Assembly (NCBI GenBank): GCA_020444265.1
Contig: JAHLLH010000005.1
Coordinates: 248,001 to 312,000 of the forward strand
Reading direction: 5' to 3'
DNA: 64,000 bases
Origin: a bacterium
GTDB lineage: Bacteria > Electryoneota > Electryoneia > Electryoneales > Electryoneaceae
Translations under genes and position numbers: made by a program
Notes under the pieces: generated by a model
Seen by the model: the letters and a program-made list of their open reading frames with translations, nothing else
Database searches by the model: none
Told to the model about the DNA's origin: nothing
In this document: positions 27,538-35,859 of the stretch, one piece after another
Position numbering within the stretch: the stretch's first letter is position 1
Layout of the letters: every line of letters begins with the position of its first letter

Positions 27538-28008
27538 TCAGCGACGTAATCCTGCGATCAGCCGCTTGGGGGTCAACATCAGATCGAGAGCATCCGATGG
27601 CCTGGCCACAACGAGTTGTGCCACTTGCATGGCCTGGCTGTATGCACCCTCTTCTCCCAGAACTGCTATCGAAACCATCGCATGACGCAATGCATCCACA
27701 TCGTTCGCGCCATTACCGATAAAGATGGTCTTCTGCCTGCCCAATTCCTCAACCAATCGCGCCTTTTCCTCACGTTCTCCACCGGGGGTGAGACGAGTCA
27801 GGCTTACCGGCAAATTGTGAAACACATCTCTCGCGGTACCATGCGTATCCGCGGTAACGATGTGAATGGTCACACGTTCTGCCAGTTGACCGAGACGTTT
27901 GGCCACTCCCTCCGCAAGCACACCGTCTGTAGCGAGTGTGCCATTAAAGTCGCACACCAAATGCTCCAGCCGACACTCCTGCCAGCCGGGAACCGACACC
28001 TCGATCAT
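27538..28008 (-). CDS. HAD-superfamily phosphatase, soluble P-type-ATPase-like
   Basis: 156 residues. Motif I is CDFNGTLATDG with nucleophile Asp20 but Asn22 in place of the usual general acid Asp, as in the COG4087-like group. Motif II Thr52 (VTADT), Lys82, and motif IV GNGAND (98-103) are present. No cap domain. The ATG overlaps the upstream SDR stop codon by 4 nt, and the stop codon abuts the IspF-like frame, so the three genes are probably translated together. Substrate unknown. Confidence 0.8.
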   Translation of the reverse strand: MIEVSVPGWQECRLEHLVCDFNGTLATDGVLAEGVAKRLGQLAERVTIHIVTADTHGTARDVFHNLPVSLTRLTPGGEREEKARLVEELGRQKTIFIGNGANDVDALRHAMVSIAVLGEEGAYSQAMQVAQLVVARPSDALDLMLTPKRLIAGLRR

Positions 28009-28862
28009 GGCTGCTTTGCCGGATTGGTGAGACCGAGGCGGTAGCCGAGGATTTTATCCATCCACGGTGTGGGGAGAAATTTTGCCATCCACGGCACCCA
28101 TTGAGCGAATGGATGGACCGGGTAACGTGATTTTGGGCGATCGGTTTCAGCTGCTATCCGGATCACATCGGCCACACTCGCCGCACCAAGTGCCGTGCTT
28201 TTCGAACCGAACGCTCCATCAATAAAACGAGCATAGTAGGGCGCATAGTCCGAGTCACGGTCCATCAACCGCTGCTTGGATGAGCCTTCTGCTACCGCTT
28301 TAAAATTGGTGCGGATCGGCCCCGGCTCAACAAGGATCACCTTCACACCCCAAGGCATCAGCTCCATGCGCATCGCATCGCTCATCGCTTCGAGCGCAAA
28401 CTTGCTGGAGGAGTAGATCCCGTTTACAGGCAGAGAGACTCGTCCGACAACCGAGCTGACGTTGATAATTCGTCCCGTGCGACGGGTTCGCATCTCCGGG
28501 AGGACAAGCTTACTCAGCGCGAGGGGAGCGTAGACATTTACATCGAACAGCGAGCGCACTTCGTGCATCTCGGTTTCTTCGATACTGCCGCGTATGCCAT
28601 AGCCGGCATTGTTGACCAGCACATCTACCGGGCCGAGATCATTTCTGATTTTCTCGTAGATATCGACCCGTGCGACCGAATCAGTGACATCGAGGGGATA
28701 GGCCCGGATCGCCTCGTGACGTTCCATCAAGGCGTCGAGGGCACGGACATTCCGTGCGCTGGCCGCGACATCCCAGCCGCGACGTGCCATCAGGATCGCG
28801 GTTGCCCACCCGATGCCGCTCGATGCTCCGGTGACCCACACCAAACCTCTCGGTACTGGCAT
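28005..28862 (-). CDS. Short-chain dehydrogenase/reductase
   Basis: 285 residues. Classical SDR: TGASSGIG cofactor loop at ~residues 12-19, DVT, NNAG, and the catalytic Ser, Tyr and Lys (VSS...YSSSK). An Arg at the end of the second strand (SARN) suggests NADP preference. Ends with a C-terminal segment (PWMDKILGYRLG) seen in membrane-associated SDRs acting on lipid or steroid-like substrates. GGGGG 5 nt before ATG 28862 fixes the start; it heads the SDR-HAD-IspF-like operon. Confidence 0.88.
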   Translation of the reverse strand: MPVPRGLVWVTGASSGIGWATAILMARRGWDVAASARNVRALDALMERHEAIRAYPLDVTDSVARVDIYEKIRNDLGPVDVLVNNAGYGIRGSIEETEMHEVRSLFDVNVYAPLALSKLVLPEMRTRRTGRIINVSSVVGRVSLPVNGIYSSSKFALEAMSDAMRMELMPWGVKVILVEPGPIRTNFKAVAEGSSKQRLMDRDSDYAPYYARFIDGAFGSKSTALGAASVADVIRIAAETDRPKSRYPVHPFAQWVPWMAKFLPTPWMDKILGYRLGLTNPAKQP

Positions 28863-29009
28863 GACTACCCCCTGTAAGTAGTGAATATCCCGGATCTGCC
28901 TCCTCCGCCGATGAGTGAGATCCATCGACACCATCCGGGACCCACGCAAACTACAACCGTTCGGCAACGGTGACAAGGGAGAGGACCAACGAGCAAGTGT
29001 TTCGGAAGG

Positions 29010-30038
29010 TCACTTCAACTTTGGCTGAGAATACATGCCGCTCAACCCCTCCGTGCAATTCGCGCACATCGCGGGGCGAGTACCCGTCAGGATTCGTTGA
29101 CGGAAGGCCTGGAATTTTTCTCCCCGCCACACTTCCTCGAAGGGCTGCTCGAGCAGATTGCCGACCACGAATTCGCCATCCTTGTCGAAACAGCACGGAA
29201 CGACGGTCCCATCCCACTGGACCACTGCACTCGCAAAAATACGGTTGCAGAATGGACGTGGAGCGCGCTTCAGCACCCATTGTCCCGCGACAAGGTCGTA
29301 GCGGCGTAACGCTGGATCGTCGGGCAGCCAACGTTCACCTTCACTTTGCTCGAAGGCTTCCAGTTGAGCCGTTTTGAAGAGAATGCGGGTGACTCCCCAC
29401 TCTTTGGCGAGACGTTTCGCCTCGGACACTTCAGGCAAATTGTGTTTGAATAACAGAAACTGCCAGGTGAGGATCGGGTAGCGCGCGCCCAGCTTCTTTT
29501 TCGCCTCAACGACTCGTTTGATCCCCTGCTCGACCAACGCGAAATCGCCACCGACACGATAGGCAGCATGGCTTTCCGGGGTGGCACCATCCAGCGAGAG
29601 GATCAGCTCATGCAGGCCGGATGAAACAAGACGATCCGCCAGGTCCCCCTTCGCCAACAACTCCACATTGGTCGAAAGCACGACCTTTGCACCCGTGGAG
29701 GTCGCATGACGAATGATCTCAGGGGTCGCTTTATTGACTAAGGGTTCGCCCTGGTTCCAGAGCTGCAGCAGCATCGGCGCGGGTTGAATCGCGTCCCACA
29801 TCTGCTTGAATTTGTCGAGAGTCAGGCTGCCGGTGGGACGTGTCAGTTCGCCACGTCCGGTCGGACAGTGCGGACACTTGAGCTGGCAAGCGGTGGTCGG
29901 CTCGACCATCAGCATGACGGGAGTCGCAAGTGTGACCGGTTTGCGTGCCACACGTGACAACGCCAGGCTCACGGCCATTCGTCCAAGGTTCAGAGCTTGC
30001 CCCACAGTGGGGAGTTTGGGTGGTTGCTGGATAGACAT
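29010..30038 (-). CDS. Radical SAM protein with SPASM-type C-terminus
   Basis: 342 residues. The 4Fe-4S/SAM motif is CQLKCPHC (Cys51, 55, 58). GEPL and LSLDGAT follow, as in the radical SAM barrel. The C-terminal region has CNRIFASAVVQWDGTVVPCC and a late CANC, matching a SPASM auxiliary-cluster domain (twitch-like). Such proteins modify peptides or act in cofactor or lipid metabolism. No precursor peptide gene is evident nearby, so the substrate is unknown. The start at 30038 is by homology; the ribosome binding site is weak. Confidence 0.85.
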   Translation of the reverse strand: MSIQQPPKLPTVGQALNLGRMAVSLALSRVARKPVTLATPVMLMVEPTTACQLKCPHCPTGRGELTRPTGSLTLDKFKQMWDAIQPAPMLLQLWNQGEPLVNKATPEIIRHATSTGAKVVLSTNVELLAKGDLADRLVSSGLHELILSLDGATPESHAAYRVGGDFALVEQGIKRVVEAKKKLGARYPILTWQFLLFKHNLPEVSEAKRLAKEWGVTRILFKTAQLEAFEQSEGERWLPDDPALRRYDLVAGQWVLKRAPRPFCNRIFASAVVQWDGTVVPCCFDKDGEFVVGNLLEQPFEEVWRGEKFQAFRQRILTGTRPAMCANCTEGLSGMYSQPKLK

Positions 30039-30075
30039 GGATGAAAGATACAACGAAAGGGGGCAGCAACAACAA

Positions 30076-30102
30076 AACCGCCACCCCATCGGGGTGGCGG
30101 TT
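30076..30102 (-). terminator. Strong intrinsic terminator upstream of the radical SAM gene
   Basis: 12-bp perfect stem AACCGCCACCCC and complement with a 3-nt loop, followed on the minus strand by TTTTGTTGTTG. It lies 38 bp upstream of the radical SAM start. It would therefore end a minus-strand transcript arising between about 30.1 and 30.5 kb. Confidence 0.8.
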
Positions 30103-30340
30103 GTAGAACTTTGCCGGGCCGAGCCGAAACGGCGCTCACTTGGATACGGTAAGGCGTTGTCCGCCCGATCTTTTTTGATGTTAACGCCCGCATGGACCCG
30201 GGCCCGGTCACTCGTACAGCCACTGCATGTTCTACTGCTAACAGATCTACTACATTCCTGCCAACAGCTACTTCATACAGTACTGCCGTGTCCCATGTTA
30301 CGCCATCTTCAGTGGTCGGGTTCCAGGTGAAGCAGGCCAT
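30103..30340 (-). CDS. Possible small protein gene or structured transcript before the terminator
   Basis: An ATG at 30340 preceded by AGGAG (4-nt spacing) opens a frame of about 80 residues before the terminator. It begins MACFTWNPTTEDGVTWD and ends with a basic stretch (SKKIGRTTPYRIQV). The frame does not close before the hairpin; it runs through it to 29990 and overlaps the radical SAM start. I do not recognise the protein. It may be a real small protein with a 3' frameshift, or a non-coding transcript. The end given is the edge of the terminator. Confidence 0.4.
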
Positions 30341-30957
30341 ACTTCTCCTGTGTTCTTCACCCCCGGTTTGCCCACGGCGAAGAAGCGTTCATAAGCCAAC
30401 TTAGCGGAATTATTCTCGAGGGTCAAGCGGCATGTGAGCATTCGGTAAAAAACCTCATGAGAGATCGGTTCCTCTCACATTTTCAGTGCTTTATAATGAT
30501 AACGGATTCCAAGTATCCTCTCCCCAGCCAGCTTCACCTCTCCTCTTCACAGCTTTTGACCACCACGACCCGCTCAATTCACCCTCATCCTAGAGGTTCC
30601 TCCCCCTGCAACCAGTCCACAGTCATCGACCAACTCCCTCTTCAACTACCCAACCATCCACTCCTACACTTCGAATTGGACCCATACCATCACCATAGTT
30701 GTATGTACAAACAACTATTGCTTGTGTTTGCACAACCTGCTCCGGGGATTTGGGGAGGGGCTGTGAGGGTGAAGACTTGGGGGTGAATCGTAATTTGGGA
30801 GGGATGGGTGGTTTTTCCATCGAGCATATACCGTTCTCATCCGAGAGGTTTGTTGATTGGAAAAAGGTTCTGTTCGATTGTCGATTCGCCCTTCCATCGT
30901 TCCCACTTTCCCTCTATCTTCCTGCGAGCCGCGAACCATCACCATCCAGAGAAACCC
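30341..30957. other. Gene-free divergent interval with strand-composition flip
   Basis: No coding sequence is convincing. By hand count the plus strand is about 90 C to 26 G in 30481-30720 and about 31 C to 60 G in 30721-30900. A 24-bp near-palindrome with one A/A mismatch (ATAGTTGT...ACAACTAT, 30695-30718) sits at the switch. Genes to the left are almost all minus, those to the right all plus for 20 kb. This is what a replication-origin boundary would look like, but no consensus DnaA box is visible here. Confidence 0.5.
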
Positions 30958-31542
30958 ATGAAGCTGGAGATCCACCCCCTCACCCCGGATCGTTGGCACG
31001 ATCTCGAGGCGCTGTTCGGTGCGAAAGGTGCCTGCTCCGGGTGCTGGTGCATGTGGTACCGTAAGAGCGCCAAACAGTTCGCTGTCGACAAGTACGAGAC
31101 CAATCGCCAGGATTTCCACCAGCTAGTGACCCGTTCGGGGACACCTCCCGGTCTGCTCGGGTATATGGGCGATCAACCTGTCGCCTGGGTTGCGGTTGCT
31201 CCAAGGAGAGAGTATCCTCGTCTCGCGAATTCCCGTGTGCTCAAACCCGTAGACGACACCCCTGTTTGGTCGATCACTTGCCTCTTTGTCGAGAAGCAGC
31301 ATCGCAACATGGGCTTGTCGGCGCAGATGGTGGATGCTGCAGCTCAGTTCGCCTTACATCAGGGAGCTCCAGCCGTGGAAGGGTATCCCCACGATCTGAA
31401 GCAAGGCGATCGTCAAGCAGACGCTTTTGTCTGGACCGGTTTGCTGGGCGGATTCCTGAAGGCGGGATTCGAAGAGGTGGAACGTCGCTCGCCGAAGCGA
31501 CCGATTGTAAGACGGGTGCGGAAGGATACTCTTGACGGGTAG
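30958..31542 (+). CDS. GNAT-family acetyltransferase
   Basis: 194 residues. N-terminal segment ACSGCWCMWYRK (Cys-rich, near residue 25) is typical of a GNAT subgroup found next to metabolic genes. The central ITCLFVEKQHRNMGLSAQMV carries the acetyl-CoA loop (Q-H-R-N-M-G). The acceptor is unknown. ATG 30958 was chosen because the upstream frame is low-complexity leader. It is the first plus-strand gene after the divergent interval. Confidence 0.8.
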   Translation: MKLEIHPLTPDRWHDLEALFGAKGACSGCWCMWYRKSAKQFAVDKYETNRQDFHQLVTRSGTPPGLLGYMGDQPVAWVAVAPRREYPRLANSRVLKPVDDTPVWSITCLFVEKQHRNMGLSAQMVDAAAQFALHQGAPAVEGYPHDLKQGDRQADAFVWTGLLGGFLKAGFEEVERRSPKRPIVRRVRKDTLDG

Positions 31543-31746
31543 TAACGATACTTACCTTCACGGGCGATGATTATTACCGATCTATACTGATTACATGCAC
31601 CGTTCATTTTGCGGATTTGGAATCTGCCACTCTGGGCTCAGATCGCACGAGCTTCAGGAACCTTGTTGGAAATCGTGAGTACATAACGTCGAAACGACAC
31701 CCATCCCCAGACGGGAGAGAAACCACAACCCCTTGGGAGAGTTGGA

Positions 31747-32736
31747 ATGAACCAGGATATTCAGGCCATTGGACAGGACGTCCAGGCGGCGAGTGGTCCG
31801 ATACGTACCCTGACCGATGAGATCGGGAAGGTACTGATTGGGCAGGAGTACATGGTCCAGCGTCTACTGGTCGGCCTGCTTGCCGATGGTCACGTGCTGC
31901 TGGAAGGTGTGCCCGGCCTCGCGAAAACCCTCGCGGTCAACAGTTTGGCACAGGCGGTTGATGCCAGTTTCCACCGCATTCAGTTTACCCCCGACCTGCT
32001 GCCAGCCGACTTGGTCGGCACTCTGATCTACAATCAGAAGGACAGCAGCTTCGAGACGAAAAAGGGGCCGATCTTCGCGAACATGATCCTTGCGGACGAG
32101 ATCAACCGTGCCCCGGCCAAAGTGCAGTCGGCCCTGCTCGAGGCGATGCAGGAAAAGCAGGTTACGCTCGGCGAAGAGACACACAAGCTGCCGATCCCCT
32201 TCCTCGTGCTGGCAACCCAGAACCCGATTGAGCAGCAGGGTACCTATCCGCTTCCCGAAGCGCAGGTCGACCGATTCATGCTCAAACTGAAGGTCGGCTA
32301 TCCAAACCGTGAAGAGGAGCGGCAGATTCTGCGTCTCCACGGCACCAGCAGCTCCCCGCAGATCAATCCAATGCTCAAGCCGGAGGATATCCTCAAGGCG
32401 CGAAGTGTGGTTGAGCAGATCTACGTAGACGAGAAAATCGAGAATTACATCCTCGACATCGTCTTCGCCAGTCGTGAGCCGGAAGAGTTCGGTCTCGGCG
32501 ACCTGAAGCCGCTGATCTCTTATGGCGCCAGCCCGCGTGCGACCCTCTTCCTTACACGTGCGGCCCGTGCCTGGGCATTCCTCCAGGGCCGTGCTTTTGT
32601 CATCCCGGAAGACATTCGTGCCATCGGCAAGGATGTACTGCGTCACCGTGTCATCCCCAGTTTCGAAGCAGAAGCGGAGGAACGGACCTCGGATGACCTC
32701 GTCCATGCTTTGCTGCTGGGGATCGAAGTACCATGA
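31747..32736 (+). CDS. moxR: MoxR-type AAA+ ATPase
   Basis: 329 residues. Walker A GVPGLAKT (residues 54-61), Walker B ILADEINR near 113-120, sensor region TQNPIEQQGTYPLPEAQ and a C-terminal lid. MoxR proteins work with VWA-domain proteins as chaperone-like remodelers, and this one heads the Bat operon. The stop codon overlaps the DUF58 start (ATGA). Confidence 0.95.
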   Translation: MNQDIQAIGQDVQAASGPIRTLTDEIGKVLIGQEYMVQRLLVGLLADGHVLLEGVPGLAKTLAVNSLAQAVDASFHRIQFTPDLLPADLVGTLIYNQKDSSFETKKGPIFANMILADEINRAPAKVQSALLEAMQEKQVTLGEETHKLPIPFLVLATQNPIEQQGTYPLPEAQVDRFMLKLKVGYPNREEERQILRLHGTSSSPQINPMLKPEDILKARSVVEQIYVDEKIENYILDIVFASREPEEFGLGDLKPLISYGASPRATLFLTRAARAWAFLQGRAFVIPEDIRAIGKDVLRHRVIPSFEAEAEERTSDDLVHALLLGIEVP

Positions 32737-33623
32737 CCACGAAGGAGCTGGTCAAGAAGGTTCGCAACATCGAGATCCGAACCCGTGGCGCGGTCAACGA
32801 GCTCTTTTCGGGCGAGTACCACAGCGCGTTCAAGGGACGTGGGATCGAGTTCAGCGAGGTGCGGGAGTATGTCCCGGGCGATGACGTGCGCGCCATCGAC
32901 TGGAATGTGACCGCACGTGAAGGCAAACCCTTTATCAAGCTCTTCGAAGAGGAACGTGAGCTGAACGTCATGCTCCTCGTTGATGTCTCCGCCTCCGGCG
33001 ATTTCGGCTCGGTGCGCAGCTTCAAACGTGAACTCGCCGCCGAGCTGGCGGGGGTGCTCGCGTTCAGTGCCCTGCGCAACCAGGACAAGGTCGGCCTGGT
33101 TCTCTTCAGCGACCGGATGGAGCAGTATGTGCCACCAAAGGGTGGGCATCACCATGCGCTCCGCCTGATCCGTGACCTGCTCGCCTGGACCCCAACCGGG
33201 CAAGGTACCTCAATTGCCTCCGGTCTCGAGACTCTTCTGCGCAGCCTGCACAAACGCTCTATCGTCTTCCTGATCAGCGACTTTCAGGACGATGACGGCG
33301 GCTGGCGGGATGCCGCCAAAGTGGTCTCAGCGAAACATGACCTGGTCGCCCTGCACATTGTCGATCCTCGTGAGCAGGAAATACCGAAAGTCGGCTGGTT
33401 TGCGGCGGAGGACCCGGAGACAGGAGAAGTGGTCTGGGTCGACAGCGGATCGAAAAATGTACGCCAGGCGTTCAAGAAACAGCAGGAACGTCAACTGGCA
33501 GCAGTGACCGCCTTCTGCGCGCGGCAGAACATTGACCGGGTACAAATCGAACTGAGCGAATCGGATCAGCCCTACCTGAGGCCCCTGGTTCGCTTTTTTA
33601 AAGAACGGGAACGTAGACGGTGA
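32733..33623 (+). CDS. DUF58 / VWA-like protein of the MoxR-Bat operon
   Basis: 296 residues. Conserved RNIEIRTRGAVNELFSGEYHS, then FSEVREYVPGDDVRAIDWNVTAR, the DUF58 signature, followed by a VWA-like fold with a DVSASGDFG metal-site motif and FLISDFQDD. Cytoplasmic. Coupled to moxR (4-nt overlap) and to the next gene (GTGA overlap). Confidence 0.93.
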   Translation: MTTKELVKKVRNIEIRTRGAVNELFSGEYHSAFKGRGIEFSEVREYVPGDDVRAIDWNVTAREGKPFIKLFEEERELNVMLLVDVSASGDFGSVRSFKRELAAELAGVLAFSALRNQDKVGLVLFSDRMEQYVPPKGGHHHALRLIRDLLAWTPTGQGTSIASGLETLLRSLHKRSIVFLISDFQDDDGGWRDAAKVVSAKHDLVALHIVDPREQEIPKVGWFAAEDPETGEVVWVDSGSKNVRQAFKKQQERQLAAVTAFCARQNIDRVQIELSESDQPYLRPLVRFFKERERRR

Positions 33624-34666
33624 CAGCTACAGGAGTGATTCAATCCCTCCGCCGGTTTAGCAGGGCGGGCCTCGTGCTGGGAGCGTTGCTTGTCGGACAG
33701 GTGGTCTATGCCCAGCCGACTCCACTGGTCAGCTTTGCGCCCGACACCGCAACCATCGGCGACCCTTTCACCCTGCAAATCACCCTGCCCGGCGCCAACC
33801 CGGAACGAATTACCTGGCCCGATCCACGCGAAGGATCGTTGGGCGATTTCACCCTGCTTGAGGCCGACACTCTTTCAGGACGTGAAGCCCGCAAGCTGGG
33901 GGGACCGACTCTCCGTCTGACGATGGCCGTCTACGATACCGGTGCTGCATCGACCGGCGAGATCACCCTCGGTCTCGATGGCAACCCGATCCTCGTGCCT
34001 GCACGTACTGCAACCATTGTCAGCGTACTCAGCGATTCTGCGGGTAGCCAGTTCCGTCCCCTGAAAGCACAGGAAGACCTGCCGATCACCTTCTGGGACA
34101 TGCTCATCTACATCGGGCCCTGGCTGCTGGGCCTGATTGCCCTGATCTTGATCTATTTCCTCGTACGTCGCTTCCTGCGCAGACGAAAAGAGGCGGAAGC
34201 GGAAGAAGTGATCCCATCGGTCCCGCCCTATGAGCAGGCCCTCGAAGCCCTGGCACTGCTGAAGAAGGAGAACCCACTCGCTCGGGGCGACCAGAAGGGG
34301 TATGTCACTTCGCTCGTTTACATCGTCAAACGGTTGCTGGAACGGACCCACTTTGATCCAGTCCTCGAGATGACCACCGGAGAGGTTCGACGGTGGGTAC
34401 GTGAGAAGAGGGTTCTTTTTAACAGCTCGCTATTGATCGAATTGCTCGATGCAGCGGACCGTGTCAAATTCGCGAAATTCCCGCTCGAACCAGGATCAGG
34501 TGACAGCCTGATGCAGGCGACCGAGATCATGATCGAGAAGTACCGTCCCGATCCGCGGAGCGAGATCAATGAACCGGAAATCAGCTCAGATGATATAATT
34601 GAGGATGTGAAGTCTTCATCCTGGCGGACAGGTGTGCCGGGTTCGAAACAGGAGGGGGATGAGTGA
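33620..34666 (+). CDS. Membrane protein of the Bat operon, BatD/DUF4381-like
   Basis: 348 residues. Signal peptide ends near VVYAQ. A beta-sandwich (~residues 30-135) is followed by one membrane helix (~155-180, LLGLIALILIYFLVRRFL) and a cytoplasmic helical region with EALALLKKENPL and YIVKRLLERTHFD. The layout matches the BatD-like component often found between DUF58 and BatA genes, but no diagnostic motif allows a firm name. GTG start overlaps the DUF58 stop codon. Confidence 0.7.
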   Translation: MTATGVIQSLRRFSRAGLVLGALLVGQVVYAQPTPLVSFAPDTATIGDPFTLQITLPGANPERITWPDPREGSLGDFTLLEADTLSGREARKLGGPTLRLTMAVYDTGAASTGEITLGLDGNPILVPARTATIVSVLSDSAGSQFRPLKAQEDLPITFWDMLIYIGPWLLGLIALILIYFLVRRFLRRRKEAEAEEVIPSVPPYEQALEALALLKKENPLARGDQKGYVTSLVYIVKRLLERTHFDPVLEMTTGEVRRWVREKRVLFNSSLLIELLDAADRVKFAKFPLEPGSGDSLMQATEIMIEKYRPDPRSEINEPEISSDDIIEDVKSSSWRTGVPGSKQEGDE

Positions 34667-35655
34667 TGCAGTGGCACAACCCTCTCTTCCTGATCGCACT
34701 GGTGATCCTTCCCGTGCTGGCAATTGCTTACATCCTGCAAAGCCGCCGTCCGGGACCTACTATCCATTTCCCCTCGGCAGCGAGGTTGAAGGGCTTGACC
34801 CCCTCCTCGTCAAGATGGCTTCGTCACACCCCCGTTGTGCTGCGTCTCGCAGCTATCGGGCTGTTGATTGTAGCGCTGGCACGTCCTCAGCAGGCCCTCG
34901 ATGAGCAGAAGGTGACCAGCGAGGGAATCGATATCGTCATCGCGCTGGACATCTCCACCTCGATGCTCGCTGAAGACCTCAAGCCTAAAAATCGTCTCGA
35001 AGCTGCCAAGCAGGTTGCGCGTGAGTTCATCGAGGAACGAACAAGCGACCGGATCGGGTTGGTCATGTTCGCGGGGGAATCCTACACCTGGTGCCCCTTG
35101 ACCCTCGATTACCATGTGCTCTCGCAACTGATGGACGAGGTCGAGGCGGGGACAGTGACCGATGGAACAGGAATCGGTAAAGCCATCGCTACCGGGGCGA
35201 ATCGCCTGCGTAGCAGCGATGCCAAGAGCAAAGTGCTGATCCTGCTCACCGATGGAGTAAACAATGTCGACCAGCCTGACCCCCTGACCGCTGCCGGTGC
35301 GGCGGGTGAACTGGGGATCAAAATTTATACGATCGGGATCGGGACTCGCGGGATGGCGCGAGCGCCAGTGCAGACAGCTGGTGGGATCGTCTACCAGACT
35401 GTTCAGGTGGAGATCGACGAGGAATTGCTTCGTCAAATCGCGCAGATGACTGGCGGGCAGTATTTCCGTGCAACGACCACCGAGGGGCTGCGTGACATCT
35501 ACGCCCGTATCGACCGTCTGGAGCGCAGCGAGGTGGATGTGGAACATATCCGTCACTACCGTGAACGGTTTTATCCTTTTGCGGCGTTCGCATTGTTGCT
35601 GCTGCTGGTGGAACGCTTGCTCGTCTTGACCCGCTTGCGTAACGTGGCGGAATAA
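34666..35655 (+). CDS. batA: BatA: membrane-anchored VWA protein
   Basis: 329 residues. Two N-terminal membrane helices (LFLIALVILPVLAIAYIL; VVLRLAAIGLLIVALA), a VWA domain with intact MIDAS motif DISTS and late TDGVNN, and one C-terminal helix (PFAAFALLLLLVERLL). It acts in the cell envelope with MoxR and the other Bat proteins. GGAGGGGG 7 nt upstream favours ATG 34666 over GTG 34663; it overlaps the previous stop codon. Confidence 0.92.
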   Translation: MQWHNPLFLIALVILPVLAIAYILQSRRPGPTIHFPSAARLKGLTPSSSRWLRHTPVVLRLAAIGLLIVALARPQQALDEQKVTSEGIDIVIALDISTSMLAEDLKPKNRLEAAKQVAREFIEERTSDRIGLVMFAGESYTWCPLTLDYHVLSQLMDEVEAGTVTDGTGIGKAIATGANRLRSSDAKSKVLILLTDGVNNVDQPDPLTAAGAAGELGIKIYTIGIGTRGMARAPVQTAGGIVYQTVQVEIDEELLRQIAQMTGGQYFRATTTEGLRDIYARIDRLERSEVDVEHIRHYRERFYPFAAFALLLLLVERLLVLTRLRNVAE

Positions 35656-35687
35656 GCATCTGTGTCACTGCGCAGAGTCTTGAATGA

Positions 35688-35821
35688 TGTCGCTGCGAGA
35701 AGCGAAGCGACGAAGCAGTCTCAAATCACTTCCATGATGGTGGCTGCGCGCAAAGCGCGCAGGGAAACGAGTTGAGCGATACGAGATTGCGTCACCCGCT
35801 GACGCGGGATTCGCAACGACA
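35688..35821 (+). repeat. 134-bp structured intergenic repeat, copy 2
   Basis: Same ends (TGTCGCTGCGAG...TTCGCAACGACA) and length as copies 1 and 3. The inner hairpin is CCCGCTGACGCGGG. Lies between batA and the YCF48-like gene. Confidence 0.88.
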
Positions 35822-35859
35822 CAGGGTCACTGGAACGATGTGGTGAACAAGGAGGGGAG

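Noticed and set aside
30457-30820. Short frames in the composition-flip interval
   Set aside because: Pro/Ser/Thr- or Gly-rich translations come from the C-rich or G-rich base bias. There is no ribosome binding site or conserved pattern.
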